A stretch of DNA of 55,550 nt from the NCBI GenBank assembly GCA_900541965.1, contig UQLN01000031.1, positions 1-55,550 of the forward strand. Direction: 5' to 3'. The stretch comes from an uncultured Parabacteroides sp. (GTDB lineage: Bacteria > Bacteroidota > Bacteroidia > Bacteroidales > Tannerellaceae). Below, one piece after another: positions 16,441-26,383 of the stretch; positions within the stretch are counted from its first letter, which is position 1, and every line of letters starts with the position of its first letter. Below the pieces are notes generated by a model. The model was not told the origin of the DNA. It made no database searches and saw only the letters and a list, made by a program, of their open reading frames with translations. A program made the position numbers and the translations under genes.

Positions 16441-17709
16441 ATGAAGACAGAAGTAAAAATCGCTGTAATCGGCTTGGGATATGTAGGGCTACCTCTTGCT
16501 CGTTTATTTTCCACAAAGTATAAGACTGTTGGTTTTGATATGAATCAGGCTCGTGTTGATGCTTTAATGTCGGGACATGATGCCACACTTGAAGTATCGG
16601 ACGAATTGCTACAGGAAGCATTGGCTAATGGTTTTATTTGTACAGCCAATATTGAAGATATCCGTGATTGTAATTTTTATGTGGTAGCAGTACCTACTCC
16701 GGTTGATGTTAATAATAACCCGGACTTAACTCCTTTATATGCTGCAAGTACAACTGTAGGCAAAGTGATTAGAAAAGATGATATTGTTGTTTATGAATCA
16801 ACAGTTTATCCTGGTGTTACGGAAGATGAATGCATTCCCGTTGTAGAAAAAGTCTCGGGTTTAAAGTTCAATGAAGATTTTTTTGCAGGTTATTCACCGG
16901 AACGAATAAATCCGGGGGATAAAGAACATACAGTAGAGAAAATAAAGAAAGTTACATCTGGTTCAACACTAGAAATCGGAAAGATAGTAGATCAAGTTTA
17001 TGCATCTGTAATTACAGCAGGAACCCATTTAGCACCAACAATCAAAGTGGCAGAAGCAGCCAAAGTAATTGAAAATTCACAGCGTGATATCAATATTGCT
17101 TTTGTGAATGAATTATCCAAAATCTTTAATCGATTAGGTATTGATACTCAGGATGTATTGGATGCAGCTTCTACAAAATGGAATTTTCTTCCGTTTAAAC
17201 CTGGATTAGTCGGAGGCCATTGTATAGGCGTAGATCCCTATTATCTGGCGCAATGTGCGCAGAGATATGGTTATAATCCGGAAATTATATTAGCAGGACG
17301 TCGAATGAATGACGGAATGGGAGAGTATGTGGCGAATGAGGTAATCAAGCTAATGCTAAAGAAGGGAATCCAAGTATTAGAAGCTAATGTTTTGATATTG
17401 GGTTTTACCTTTAAAGAAAATTGTCCAGATGTGCGTAATACGAAAGTTATAGATATTTATAAAGCGTTGAAAGGATATGGAGTAAATATCACTGTTTATG
17501 ATCCTTGGGCAAGTATAAACACTGCTTATCATGAATATAATATAGAGATAAAAAATGAGTTGCCAAAATGTGAATTTGATGCTGTTATATTGGCTGTTGC
17601 TCATAAAGAATTTCAAGCATTAGATATTTCAGACTTTTTGAAATCTGATAATGTTGTTTTTGATGTTAAAAATTGTTTGTGCAAGAGTTTTATAGACGGT
17701 AGATTATAA
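16441..17709 (+). CDS. UDP-N-acetylhexosamine 6-dehydrogenase (WbpO/TviB-like)
   Basis: This 422-residue nucleotide-sugar dehydrogenase oxidises C6 of a UDP-HexNAc to the uronic acid with two NAD. The N-terminal NAD domain has VIGLGYVGLPLARLFS. The catalytic cysteine lies in GLVGGHCIGVDPYYLA, and the C-terminal UDP-binding domain has ILGFTFKENCPDVRNTKV. It resembles TviB and WbpO rather than Ugd in length and motif context. Pairing with the epimerase just upstream points to UDP-GalNAcA (or UDP-GlcNAcA) as product, so the polymer is probably acidic. Confidence 0.94.
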   Translation: MKTEVKIAVIGLGYVGLPLARLFSTKYKTVGFDMNQARVDALMSGHDATLEVSDELLQEALANGFICTANIEDIRDCNFYVVAVPTPVDVNNNPDLTPLYAASTTVGKVIRKDDIVVYESTVYPGVTEDECIPVVEKVSGLKFNEDFFAGYSPERINPGDKEHTVEKIKKVTSGSTLEIGKIVDQVYASVITAGTHLAPTIKVAEAAKVIENSQRDINIAFVNELSKIFNRLGIDTQDVLDAASTKWNFLPFKPGLVGGHCIGVDPYYLAQCAQRYGYNPEIILAGRRMNDGMGEYVANEVIKLMLKKGIQVLEANVLILGFTFKENCPDVRNTKVIDIYKALKGYGVNITVYDPWASINTAYHEYNIEIKNELPKCEFDAVILAVAHKEFQALDISDFLKSDNVVFDVKNCLCKSFIDGRL

Positions 17710-17726
17710 CTTTTATTTTATATTGG

Positions 17727-19250
17727 ATGGCATTGAACCAACTTAAAGCCGGAGCTTTTTTGTCTTATGTATCAATAGGTCTGAATAATATAGTAGGATT
17801 ACTCTATACTCCATTTATGTTACGTATGATGGGGCAAACAGAGTATGGGCTTTATTCTCTTGTAGCATCAGTTATTGCATATTTAACAGTATTGGATTTA
17901 GGCTTTGGAAATGCGATAATTAGATATACAGCAAAATTTAGGGCTGAAGGAAAAATACAGGAACAATATGAAATGTTTGGAATGTTTTTTTTATTATATA
18001 GCGTTATTGGAGTTATTGCATTTTTAATAGGACTTGGTTTATATTTTAATGTTGATTATCTGTTTGATGCAACAATGGATCCTTCCGAATTATATAAAAT
18101 ACGGATAATGATGCTTTTAATGATATTTAATCTGGCATTTACATTTCCGATGAGTATATGGGGCTCGATAATTTCAGCATATGAAAATTTTGTTTTTCAA
18201 AAGCTGGTGAATATTGTTCGTATAATATTGAATCCTTTAATTATGATAGTTATGTTGTATGTAGGATATCGGGCTATAGGGATGGTTGTTGTGACAACAA
18301 TATTTAATATATTGACTTTGTTGATAAATTGGTGGTATTGTAAGAAGCAATTAAAAATACGTGTTTATTTTAAAAAAATAGAGTGGCATTTTTTTAAAGA
18401 AATATCGGTTTATTCGTTTTGGATATTTCTTAGTGCTATTATGGATCGAATTTATTGGAATACAGGTCAATTTATATTAGGTATTTATTCGGGTGCTGTA
18501 GCTGTAGCAGTTTTTGCTGTAGCTATTCAGTTACAGCAGATATATATGGCGTTTTCTTGTGCAATATCAGGTGTGTTTTTGCCCAAAGTAACTACTATGG
18601 TAACACATGATAATAATACAAAAAATATTTCAAATCTATTTATTCGTACAGGTAGAATACAATATATTGTAATGGCATTTATATTAACAGGTTTTATTTT
18701 ATTTGGAAAACCTTTTATTCATTTATGGGCAGGTAGTGATTATGAGGATGCTTATTGGATTGCCCTTTGTTTTTTTATACCTCTGACTGTCCCATTAATA
18801 CAAAATATAGGGATTACAATATTGCAAGCTAGAAATCAAATGAAATTTCGTTCAAGTCTTTATGTCTTAATAGCGTTGTGCAGTTTGTTTATATCAATTC
18901 CACTTGCTAAGATTTATGGAGGGATTGGTTGTGCTATAGGTACATCTTTTGCTCTTTTCATGGGGCAAATAGTGGTGATGAATATTTATTATTATAAAAA
19001 AGTTTTTATAGATATAATTTCTTTTTGGAGAGAGATAGGTAAAATGTCATTTGTTCCTTTGTTAGTAGGAGGGGTTTTTTATGTATTTTTATATAATATA
19101 AATATTAATACGGTTGGTGTATTGATGTTGTATATGTTGTTTTTTGGTGCTGTTTATATTCCTCTATTTTGGTTTATAAGTATGAATAAATATGAGAAAA
19201 ACTTATTTGTTACGCCAATGAAAAATATAATGTCAAAAGTTGGTTTATGA
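17727..19250 (+). CDS. Wzx-type polysaccharide flippase
   Basis: This 507-residue polytopic inner membrane protein of the MATE/MOP superfamily has about 12-14 helices and starts LKAGAFLSYVSIGLNNIVGL, followed by the MLRMMGQTEYGLYSLV motif typical of O-unit flippases. It should move undecaprenyl-linked repeat units to the periplasm. It ends in a four-base overlap with the next gene. From here the locus becomes very AT-rich compared with flanking housekeeping genes, as is usual for variable polysaccharide genes acquired by transfer. Confidence 0.92.
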   Translation: MALNQLKAGAFLSYVSIGLNNIVGLLYTPFMLRMMGQTEYGLYSLVASVIAYLTVLDLGFGNAIIRYTAKFRAEGKIQEQYEMFGMFFLLYSVIGVIAFLIGLGLYFNVDYLFDATMDPSELYKIRIMMLLMIFNLAFTFPMSIWGSIISAYENFVFQKLVNIVRIILNPLIMIVMLYVGYRAIGMVVVTTIFNILTLLINWWYCKKQLKIRVYFKKIEWHFFKEISVYSFWIFLSAIMDRIYWNTGQFILGIYSGAVAVAVFAVAIQLQQIYMAFSCAISGVFLPKVTTMVTHDNNTKNISNLFIRTGRIQYIVMAFILTGFILFGKPFIHLWAGSDYEDAYWIALCFFIPLTVPLIQNIGITILQARNQMKFRSSLYVLIALCSLFISIPLAKIYGGIGCAIGTSFALFMGQIVVMNIYYYKKVFIDIISFWREIGKMSFVPLLVGGVFYVFLYNININTVGVLMLYMLFFGAVYIPLFWFISMNKYEKNLFVTPMKNIMSKVGL

Positions 19251-20467
19251 TTGAAATTAAAAATAATAAAGATTGCTGTGGATGTAATTCTTGTGTACAG
19301 AAATGTCCTCAATCTTGTATAAGAATGCAGGAAGATAAGGAAGGTTTCTTATATCCTTTGATAGATTATATAGCATGTGTGGATTGTGGTGTTTGTGAAA
19401 AAGTTTGTCCTATCATTCATCAGAAAGAGGAGCGAGAACCTTTATTTGTATATGCAGCTAAAAATAAAAATGAAATAATACGTTCGGAAAGTTCATCTGG
19501 TGGCGTCTTTACATTATTAGCAGAACAAGTTATTTCAGAAGGAGGGGTGGTTTTTGGTGCTAAGTTTAATACAAATTGGGAAGTAATACATGCTTTTACA
19601 GAAACAATAGAAGGTTTGGCAGCTTTCCGTGGTTCTAAATATGTACAGAGCTATATTGGAGAAACTTATGTGCAAGTCGAAACTTTTTTAAAAACAAAAC
19701 GTAAAGTCTTGTTTAGTGGAACTCCTTGTCAGGTTGCAGGTTTAAAAGCATTTCTTCGAAAAGAGTATGAAAATTTATTGACTATAGATTTTATTTGTCA
19801 TGGAATTCCTAGTCCTATGGTGTGGCGGAGATATTTGGAAGAATTACTCATTCGTCAGAGTATTGGAGAAAAATTCATTTCTTGTTCTTCTGATATAGAA
19901 TATCTAATACGGGATATATCACAGATAGAGTTTAGAAATAAGAAATTAGGATGGAAGAAATATAGTTTTTCTATTACTTTTTCTGTTCCTGTTAAAGGTG
20001 AGGCTCCTCAAAAAAAACTTTTCTCAGAGTCTTTAAAAAAGAATATCTTCTTGCAAGGCTTTTTGGCGAATTTATATTTACGTCCGGTTTGTTATAGTTG
20101 CCCGGTAAGGGGACTAAAAAGTGGAAGCGATTTAACTATAGCTGACTTTTGGAGCGTTGATAGATGGCATCCTGAAATAAAAAATGATAACAAAGGACTT
20201 TCTTTATTATTGGTAAATAATAGTAAAGGTAATTTATGTTTACAATTAATTGGTGATAATATGAACTTATGGGCTTCTGATTATCAAATAGCAAAGATTG
20301 TAAATCCTTCTATTATAAGAAATGCTAGTATAGATAAAAAAAGATATATGTTTTTTGATAGAATAGATGAGTATGGTGTAATTGATAATGTGAGATATTT
20401 GTTAAATAGAACACTTAAACAGCAATTTTGTTCTTTGATTAAAAAGATATATAGTAGGATAAAATAA
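19247..20467 (+). CDS. Coenzyme F420 hydrogenase/dehydrogenase beta-subunit family iron-sulfur protein
   Basis: This 406-residue protein has two 4Fe-4S cluster motifs near its N-terminus, with cysteines at residues 10, 13, 16, 20 and 44, 47, 50, 54. The FrhB-type N- and C-terminal domains follow (SSGGVFTLLAEQV, FSGTPCQVAGLKAFL, DFICHGIPSPMVWRRYLE, CPVRGLKSGSDLTIADFW). Relatives are common beside pyruvyltransferase genes in Bacteroidetes polysaccharide loci, but their reaction is not established; reduction of a sugar or flavin-linked chemistry is possible. The organism need not make F420. The gene overlaps the flippase gene by four bases. Confidence 0.9.
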   Translation: MIEIKNNKDCCGCNSCVQKCPQSCIRMQEDKEGFLYPLIDYIACVDCGVCEKVCPIIHQKEEREPLFVYAAKNKNEIIRSESSSGGVFTLLAEQVISEGGVVFGAKFNTNWEVIHAFTETIEGLAAFRGSKYVQSYIGETYVQVETFLKTKRKVLFSGTPCQVAGLKAFLRKEYENLLTIDFICHGIPSPMVWRRYLEELLIRQSIGEKFISCSSDIEYLIRDISQIEFRNKKLGWKKYSFSITFSVPVKGEAPQKKLFSESLKKNIFLQGFLANLYLRPVCYSCPVRGLKSGSDLTIADFWSVDRWHPEIKNDNKGLSLLLVNNSKGNLCLQLIGDNMNLWASDYQIAKIVNPSIIRNASIDKKRYMFFDRIDEYGVIDNVRYLLNRTLKQQFCSLIKKIYSRIK

Positions 20468-20484
20468 AGAATAATAAAAAAAAC

Positions 20485-21594
20485 ATGGTGATAGGGATAT
20501 TGACATTTCATTTTGGAAATAATTATGGTGGTATATTGCAGTGTTATGCGCTCTGTAATGTGCTAAAAAAATGGGGATATGATGTTAGAGTAATTAATTA
20601 TAAACCGTCTTCTTCTTCTTTTTATCGTTTTGTTAGAAAAATAAAAATGTTTGATAGTTTCTGGGATTTATTGAAGTATTCTATCGGTTTTTTGAATTTT
20701 AAACCTTCTGTGAAAAAGGATATAAATACACTAGATGTTTATAAGGAAAATATTTTAAATGAATTTGATAGTTTTCGAGAAAAGTATTTGAATTTAACAG
20801 AATCTGTAAATGAGAAAACTATAGGAAATATATGTAGAGAATTTGATGCTGTAATTGTAGGTAGTGATCAAGTTTGGACTTCATTGTATGATAAAAATTC
20901 TATTTACTTTTTAGATTTTGAACCCGCCTTTAAAGGAAAGAAGATTGCATATGCTGCTTGTTCTGCGCATAAGTTTGTCTTAAATAAAAGAAAAAAAGAA
21001 TTGTTGAATTATTTAAAGGAATTTGACTTTATATCAATTCGAGATAAAACAACCCAGGATTTGGTGAAAAATATTACAGGCAAGAATGAATTGATTGTTG
21101 CGGATCCTACATTGTTATATGATTTTGATGAGTTTATAAGTTTAAAAGAGACCCAACCTTATATCTTGACTTATATTTTAGGTGATGATATAAAGGGAGG
21201 ACATTATACTGCTCTTGAAAAAATAAAAACTAAATTTGGAGATATACCTGTTAAGTCTATAATCATACCTTCAAATAATACAAGCTCTATTGCAGAGTAC
21301 TCAAATGAAGTGTATTATGATTTACATCCGTCAGAATGGGTGAATATGTTTGCAAATTCCACCTTTGTGTATACGGATTCTTTTCACGCTATTATGTTTG
21401 CATTGAAATTTGATAAACCTTTTGTTGCTTATTATGTAAATCAAATTAGGATGTCCAGATTGATTGATTTGAAAGAGCGATTTGGATTAATTAATATTGT
21501 TAATAATGCAGAAGAAATAACGGAAATGTATATTTCCGTTTCTTTGGATACATTCTCAAAAGAGTCTTTATCTTTACTAAAGAGTAAGTTGTAA
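20485..21594 (+). CDS. Polysaccharide pyruvyltransferase family protein
   Basis: This 369-residue protein begins GILTFHFGNNYGGILQCYAL, a clear polysaccharide pyruvyltransferase (CsaB/WcaK type, GT-B-like) signature. VIVGSDQVWTSLYD and the C-terminal TDSFHAIMFALKFDKPFV are also conserved. Members transfer pyruvate from phosphoenolpyruvate onto a sugar as a ketal, giving a charged polymer. It is paired with the F420-type protein upstream, as in many related loci. Some family members in such clusters may have other roles, so the activity is inferred. Confidence 0.9.
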   Translation: MVIGILTFHFGNNYGGILQCYALCNVLKKWGYDVRVINYKPSSSSFYRFVRKIKMFDSFWDLLKYSIGFLNFKPSVKKDINTLDVYKENILNEFDSFREKYLNLTESVNEKTIGNICREFDAVIVGSDQVWTSLYDKNSIYFLDFEPAFKGKKIAYAACSAHKFVLNKRKKELLNYLKEFDFISIRDKTTQDLVKNITGKNELIVADPTLLYDFDEFISLKETQPYILTYILGDDIKGGHYTALEKIKTKFGDIPVKSIIIPSNNTSSIAEYSNEVYYDLHPSEWVNMFANSTFVYTDSFHAIMFALKFDKPFVAYYVNQIRMSRLIDLKERFGLINIVNNAEEITEMYISVSLDTFSKESLSLLKSKL

Positions 21595-21597
21595 AAT

Positions 21598-22701
21598 ATG
21601 TTCCCTTATATTTTATTACTTATAGTCTTGATATTTGGGGTTTGTTATGAACTTGGTATTTTTTCAGGCAGGGTATGCTATAAACATACGGGAATGCATG
21701 ATTTGTATTTTACTTGTGGATGTTTATTGGCATTTATTCTTACGGGTTTCAGAGATATGATGGGAGGGTATGATGTTTTTGTATATGCCTCTTTTTTTGA
21801 TTCTGTACCGACTTTAAATTCTATATTGAATATACAGACTTATGATCCAAAATTGTTTGCTCATTTTGAACCGGGATATTTATTGATTAATTCAATAATA
21901 AAAACATTATATACTAATACATACTTCTTTTTCTTTACAGTGGCATTATTGGTGTATTCATTTGTCTATTCAACCTTATATAGGTACCCTTTTATGCTGT
22001 TTTCATTTTTTATCTTTGTCTCCAAATTTTTTATTGTAGGTTTTGTGTATACACGTCAGTTTATTGCAATGTCTATTATTTGGTTTGCTTTGAAGTTTTT
22101 GGAAAATAATAAGAAGTATATATTTCTCATATTTTTATTTATAGCTGCATCTATTCATTATAGTGCTCTGACAGTTTCTTTGATTTTATTAATTTATAAA
22201 TGGCGCTTTTCTCAAAAAATATTATTGATATTATTTGTTGTTTCATTGTTTTTAGGTATCACTCCTTTTATTAAAATATTAATGTCTTTTGTGAATCAAT
22301 ATATGTCTATGGATAAGTTGGATGGATATGCAGAAAAAGCACAATCTGTTTTTCATATACCTTATTTTATTGAAACTTCATTTATGGCTTTTATGTCATT
22401 AAAGTATAGAGATAAAATATATAAAATGAGTCCGAGGTATGTGATAATGTATAATATGTTAGTTCTTTATATAGTGTTTTCTTATTTAACATTGAGAGAT
22501 GCTGGGGTGGTTCGCTTTATTTGGTATTTTGTGGTTGGATATTTAACATTGTTTCCTATACTTGTATATAAACTTGTGAAAAGTAGGTGGTTGCTTATAT
22601 TTTTTGCCGTTCTTTATTTTTCATTTGTTTATTTTCGAAATGTAACAGTAAGAGATGATGGATCTAATGTCCCTTATCGGACTTTTATTTTAAAAAATTG
22701 A
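21598..22701 (+). CDS. EpsG-family polysaccharide polymerase (Wzy)
   Basis: This 367-residue integral membrane protein has about ten hydrophobic helices. The motif LTGFRDMMGGYDVFVYASFF near residue 50 is typical of EpsG/Wzy-type polymerases, and the segment SIHYSALTVSLI in the middle is also a family feature. It should polymerise lipid-linked repeat units on the periplasmic side. It lies between the pyruvyltransferase and a glycosyltransferase and overlaps neither by more than a few bases. Sequence conservation in this family is low, so the assignment rests on topology, motif and context. Confidence 0.85.
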   Translation: MFPYILLLIVLIFGVCYELGIFSGRVCYKHTGMHDLYFTCGCLLAFILTGFRDMMGGYDVFVYASFFDSVPTLNSILNIQTYDPKLFAHFEPGYLLINSIIKTLYTNTYFFFFTVALLVYSFVYSTLYRYPFMLFSFFIFVSKFFIVGFVYTRQFIAMSIIWFALKFLENNKKYIFLIFLFIAASIHYSALTVSLILLIYKWRFSQKILLILFVVSLFLGITPFIKILMSFVNQYMSMDKLDGYAEKAQSVFHIPYFIETSFMAFMSLKYRDKIYKMSPRYVIMYNMLVLYIVFSYLTLRDAGVVRFIWYFVVGYLTLFPILVYKLVKSRWLLIFFAVLYFSFVYFRNVTVRDDGSNVPYRTFILKN

Positions 22702-22703
22702 AT

Positions 22704-23570
22704 ATGATAACAGTATTTACTCCTGTATATAATCGTGCTTATATATTAACTGTCTTATATGATAGTTTATGTAAACAAACATTTTCGGATTTTGAATGGC
22801 TAATTGTAAATGATGGTAGCTCTGATAATCTGGAAGAGTTGATCTCTTTGTTTGTAGAAGAAAATAAAATATGTATTAGATATTTTAGGCAAAAAAATGG
22901 AGGAAAACATCGTGCGATTAATTATGCTGTACAATTGGCAAAAGGTGAATTGTTTTTTATTGTAGATAGCGATGATTATTTACCTGAAAATTCATTGGAA
23001 AGAATTTTTAGTTATTATATAATGATAGCAGATGATAAGTCTTTTGCAGGTGTGTGTGGGCTTAAATGTTATCCGAATGGTACAAGTGTGGGAGGTGATA
23101 AGTCTTTTTGTATATTAGATTGTACTTCTCTTGATTTTCGTTATAAGTATTATTATTCTGGAGATATGGCAGAAGTTATAAAAACAGAAGTATTAAAAGA
23201 GTATCCATTTCCGGATTTTGAAGGAGAACGGTTTTGTGCTGAAAGTTTATTATGGAATCGTATTGCTCAAAAATATAAATTTAGATATTTTCAAGAATCA
23301 GTTTATATTTGTGATTATTTGGAAGACGGACTTTCTTTTAATTCTGTAAAAAACAGGATGAAAAGCCCAACTTATGCAATGTTGAATTGTTCGGAACTTT
23401 CGAGAATGAATATACCGCTTAAAATAAAATTGAAATCTTATGTGAATTACTGGAGATTCTCTTTTTGTTCTTCATATTCTTTTATGAATAAAATTAAGCA
23501 GATGAATTTATTTTCTGTTTTTTTACTTCCTTTTGGATTGTTACTTCATTTTAGGGATCTTAGAAAATGA
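22704..23570 (+). CDS. Glycosyltransferase family 2
   Basis: This 288-residue GT-A enzyme starts ITVFTPVYNRAYILTVLYDS and has the nucleotide-binding WLIVNDGSSDN and the DxD-type motif in FIVDSDDYLPEN. It adds one sugar of the repeat unit at the cytoplasmic membrane face. The ATG at 22704 is preferred to an in-frame TTG two codons upstream, because the latter lies inside the previous stop region. The end overlaps the next gene by four bases. The sugar donor cannot be told from the sequence. Confidence 0.92.
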   Translation: MITVFTPVYNRAYILTVLYDSLCKQTFSDFEWLIVNDGSSDNLEELISLFVEENKICIRYFRQKNGGKHRAINYAVQLAKGELFFIVDSDDYLPENSLERIFSYYIMIADDKSFAGVCGLKCYPNGTSVGGDKSFCILDCTSLDFRYKYYYSGDMAEVIKTEVLKEYPFPDFEGERFCAESLLWNRIAQKYKFRYFQESVYICDYLEDGLSFNSVKNRMKSPTYAMLNCSELSRMNIPLKIKLKSYVNYWRFSFCSSYSFMNKIKQMNLFSVFLLPFGLLLHFRDLRK

Positions 23571-24652
23571 AAATACTTCAAGTTATTACTTCTTTAAATA
23601 CAGGAGGTGCAGAAAAATTATTATTAGATATATCACCTCGATTAATTAAAAATGGACATGAGGTTGATATCCTTACGCTTCGGGATAGTGATACTCCTTT
23701 TCGTAGGCAATTAGAGAAAGAAGGTGTGAAAGTTTATTCTGTATCGGTTACGATGAATTATTACAATCCACTGTTTTGTGTTAAATTATATCCTTTTATA
23801 AAAGCTTATGATGTAATACATGTTCATCTATTTCCAACTTTATATTGGGTCGCATTCTCAAATTTTTTTCATAGGAATAAAATACCACTTGTTTATACAG
23901 AACATAGTACTGATAATGGTCGGAGGAAGTATAGGTGGTTAAAGTGGATAGAAAAAATTGTATATAATCAATATGAACGTATAATTGCAATATCAGAGGG
24001 GGTATATAAAAACTTAACACTTCATTTATCACCCCAGATTCCAGTTGTAATTGTACATAATGGGGTGGATGTGGATTTAATATCTAAAGCAGAAGCAATC
24101 TCATTCCCTTTTTTATTTCCGAATTGTAAACATATAGTTCAGGTAGCAAGTTTTAGAAAGCAAAAAGACCAGGATACGGTAATACGTGCATTAAGTTTGT
24201 TACCGGATAATTATCATTTGTCATTTGTCGGAGCTGGGAGTAGGATGGAAATTTGCAAATCCTTGGCAACTGAGTTAAACATAGAAGAACGAGTTCATTT
24301 TCTATTACAATCTACAAAAGTACCTAATATATTAAAGTCTGCAGATATTGTTGTTATGTCCTCTCATTATGAGGGTTTCGGTTTGGCGGCAGTAGAAGGT
24401 ATGGCAGCAGGAAAACCTGTTTTGGCAACAAATGTTTCTGGATTGCGGGATGTCGTAAATGATAAAGATTTACTTTTTGAAGTAGGTGATTATATCGAAT
24501 TGGCAAATAAGATACGAATGATCTCAGAGCATGAAGATGTGTATAGGAAGAAATCATATGCATGTTTACAACAAGCTTTTCAATATGACATTCAAGCTAC
24601 GGTTAGTGGTTATGAACAAGTCTATAAAATTGTTTGTCAAAAAAATGGATAG
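23567..24652 (+). CDS. Glycosyltransferase family 4 (GT-B fold)
   Basis: This 361-residue retaining glycosyltransferase begins MKILQVITSLNTGGAEKLLL, with the glycine-rich acceptor loop. It carries the family-4 donor site in VVMSSHYEGFGLAAVEGMAA, containing the EGFGLAAVE glutamate pair. The acceptor domain motif VYTEHSTDNG lies near residue 110. It should add a sugar to the lipid-linked repeat unit. It is coupled to the GT2 gene by ATGA overlap. Confidence 0.93.
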   Translation: MKILQVITSLNTGGAEKLLLDISPRLIKNGHEVDILTLRDSDTPFRRQLEKEGVKVYSVSVTMNYYNPLFCVKLYPFIKAYDVIHVHLFPTLYWVAFSNFFHRNKIPLVYTEHSTDNGRRKYRWLKWIEKIVYNQYERIIAISEGVYKNLTLHLSPQIPVVIVHNGVDVDLISKAEAISFPFLFPNCKHIVQVASFRKQKDQDTVIRALSLLPDNYHLSFVGAGSRMEICKSLATELNIEERVHFLLQSTKVPNILKSADIVVMSSHYEGFGLAAVEGMAAGKPVLATNVSGLRDVVNDKDLLFEVGDYIELANKIRMISEHEDVYRKKSYACLQQAFQYDIQATVSGYEQVYKIVCQKNG

Positions 24653-24654
24653 AT

Positions 24655-25803
24655 ATGCTTAAATTGATTCGTATAACAACTGTTCCCCAATCTTTAAAAA
24701 CACTTTTAAAAGGACAGCTTCATTTTATGAAGCAATACTATGATGTAGTGGCAGTTTCGTCCGATGGTGAATGTTTTGCTGAAATGTTGAAAGAACAAGA
24801 GGTTAGAGGTGTCTGTGTTCGAATGACACGAAAAATTACTCTTGTTGCGGATTTAAAGGCATTGTTTGCCTTAATATGGTTGTTTATAAAAGAAAAGCCG
24901 GAGATTGTACACACGCACACACCTAAAGCTGGACTTTTAGGGATGCTTGCTGCACGTATAGTTGGAGTTCCATGCAGACTGCATACAGTTGCCGGACTTC
25001 CTTTATTGGTTGCAACTGGTAAAAAAAGGAAATTATTGGATTTTGTCGAGAGACTGACTTATGTTTGTGCAACTCATGTTTATCCAAATTCTTTTGTTAT
25101 GAAACAGATTATTATTGATAATGGCTTAACAAAAGCAGATAAACTAAAAGTGATAGCAAATGGTAGTTCGAATGGGATAAATACATCCTTTTTTTCTGTG
25201 AATGCATCTTTTAATAAATTAGAACGAGATCCAAATGTTTTCACATTTTGTTTTGTAGGGCGTGTCGTTCGTGATAAAGGAATTAATGAATTAATTAATG
25301 CATTTGCCAGACTCTATAAAGAAAACAGTAAAATACGGCTGGTATTAATTGGTGTTCTTGAAAACAGTTTAGATCCGGTATTACCGGAAACGGAAAAATT
25401 GATACGGACTCATCCTGCGATTAACTTTGAAGGTTACCAATCAGATATTCGCCCTTTTCTGGCAGCATCCGATGTTTTTGTTTTTCCGAGTTATCGGGAA
25501 GGTTTCCCGAATGTGGTAATGCAGGCTGGAGCTATGGGGGTTCCTGCTATTGTAACCGATATTAATGGGTGTAATGAAATTATTGTACAAGATAAAAATG
25601 GGGTGATAATACCTCCAAAAGATGAAGAAGCTTTACTCTTTGCAATGAAAGATTTAGCATCGAGTCCTGAAAAAGTGAGTCGGTTGGCTGCTAATGCGAG
25701 AGAGATGATAACCTCGCGTTATGAACAACGTTTAGTGTGGGAAGGAATATTAAAAGAATACCAAAAAGCCATATGTACAAACATATCTTCAAACGTGCCA
25801 TAG
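24655..25803 (+). CDS. Glycosyltransferase family 4 (GT-B fold)
   Basis: This 382-residue enzyme starts MLKLIRITTVPQSLKTLLKG, a beginning common to the second glycosyltransferase acting on PglC-type primed lipids (PglA/WbpT-like). VHTHTPKAGLLGMLAARIVG and the donor site SYREGFPNVVMQAGAMGVPA are clear. The ATG at 24655 is chosen over an in-frame TTG seven codons upstream, because it follows directly after the previous stop. Its end overlaps the sugar transferase gene by about 30 bases. That pairing suggests it adds the second sugar to the primed undecaprenyl carrier. Confidence 0.92.
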   Translation: MLKLIRITTVPQSLKTLLKGQLHFMKQYYDVVAVSSDGECFAEMLKEQEVRGVCVRMTRKITLVADLKALFALIWLFIKEKPEIVHTHTPKAGLLGMLAARIVGVPCRLHTVAGLPLLVATGKKRKLLDFVERLTYVCATHVYPNSFVMKQIIIDNGLTKADKLKVIANGSSNGINTSFFSVNASFNKLERDPNVFTFCFVGRVVRDKGINELINAFARLYKENSKIRLVLIGVLENSLDPVLPETEKLIRTHPAINFEGYQSDIRPFLAASDVFVFPSYREGFPNVVMQAGAMGVPAIVTDINGCNEIIVQDKNGVIIPPKDEEALLFAMKDLASSPEKVSRLAANAREMITSRYEQRLVWEGILKEYQKAICTNISSNVP

Positions 25804-26381
25804 ATTTTTCCATTGTTTTTTGTGTGTTATTAGTTATTTCTCCTTTTTTGTTGCTGATAACTATGTGGTTATATTTTGCCAATAAAGGGGCAGGTGCTTT
25901 TTTTACGCAAGAACGTCCGGGAAAGGAAGGAAGAAGTTTTAAAGTAATTAAGTTTAAATCGATGACGGATGAGTTGGATGAAAATGGGGATTTGTTACCA
26001 AACGAGCAACGTCTGACTCCTGTAGGTTTGTTTATTCGCAAGACATCGATTGATGAATTACCTCAACTTTTTAATGTCTTGAAAGGAGATATGTCGTTGA
26101 TTGGTCCTCGCCCTTTGAGAACCGATTATTTGCCTCTTTACAGTAAAGAGCAGGCAAGGAGGCATGAAGTACGTCCGGGTATAACCGGATGGGCACAGGT
26201 AAATGGGCGAAATGCGATATCCTGGACTAAAAAGTTTGAATTGGATGTTTGGTATGTTGACCATATTTCTTTTGTGCTGGATATGAAAATTATTTATTTG
26301 ACAATTCTGAAGGTCTTGAAACGGGATAATATAGATGCGGATGACAGAGTCGGTGCAGAGCGATTTAACGGATATAATTAA
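25773..26381 (+). CDS. Initiating sugar phosphotransferase (PglC/WcaJ-like)
   Basis: This 202-residue protein is the short, PglC-like form of the bacterial sugar transferases. One re-entrant N-terminal hydrophobic helix (FSIVFCVLLVISPFLLLITM) is followed by the catalytic core with FFTQERPGKEG, KFKSMTDE, the Asp-Glu pair in KTSIDELPQLFNV, and LIGPRPLRTDYLPLY. It transfers a phospho-sugar, probably the diacetamido-trideoxyhexose made by its neighbours, to undecaprenyl phosphate and so starts each repeat unit. The ATG at 25773 fits the conserved start (MYKHIFKRAIDF); a GTG twelve codons upstream is less likely. Confidence 0.93.
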   Translation: MYKHIFKRAIDFSIVFCVLLVISPFLLLITMWLYFANKGAGAFFTQERPGKEGRSFKVIKFKSMTDELDENGDLLPNEQRLTPVGLFIRKTSIDELPQLFNVLKGDMSLIGPRPLRTDYLPLYSKEQARRHEVRPGITGWAQVNGRNAISWTKKFELDVWYVDHISFVLDMKIIYLTILKVLKRDNIDADDRVGAERFNGYN

Positions 26382-26383
26382 TT

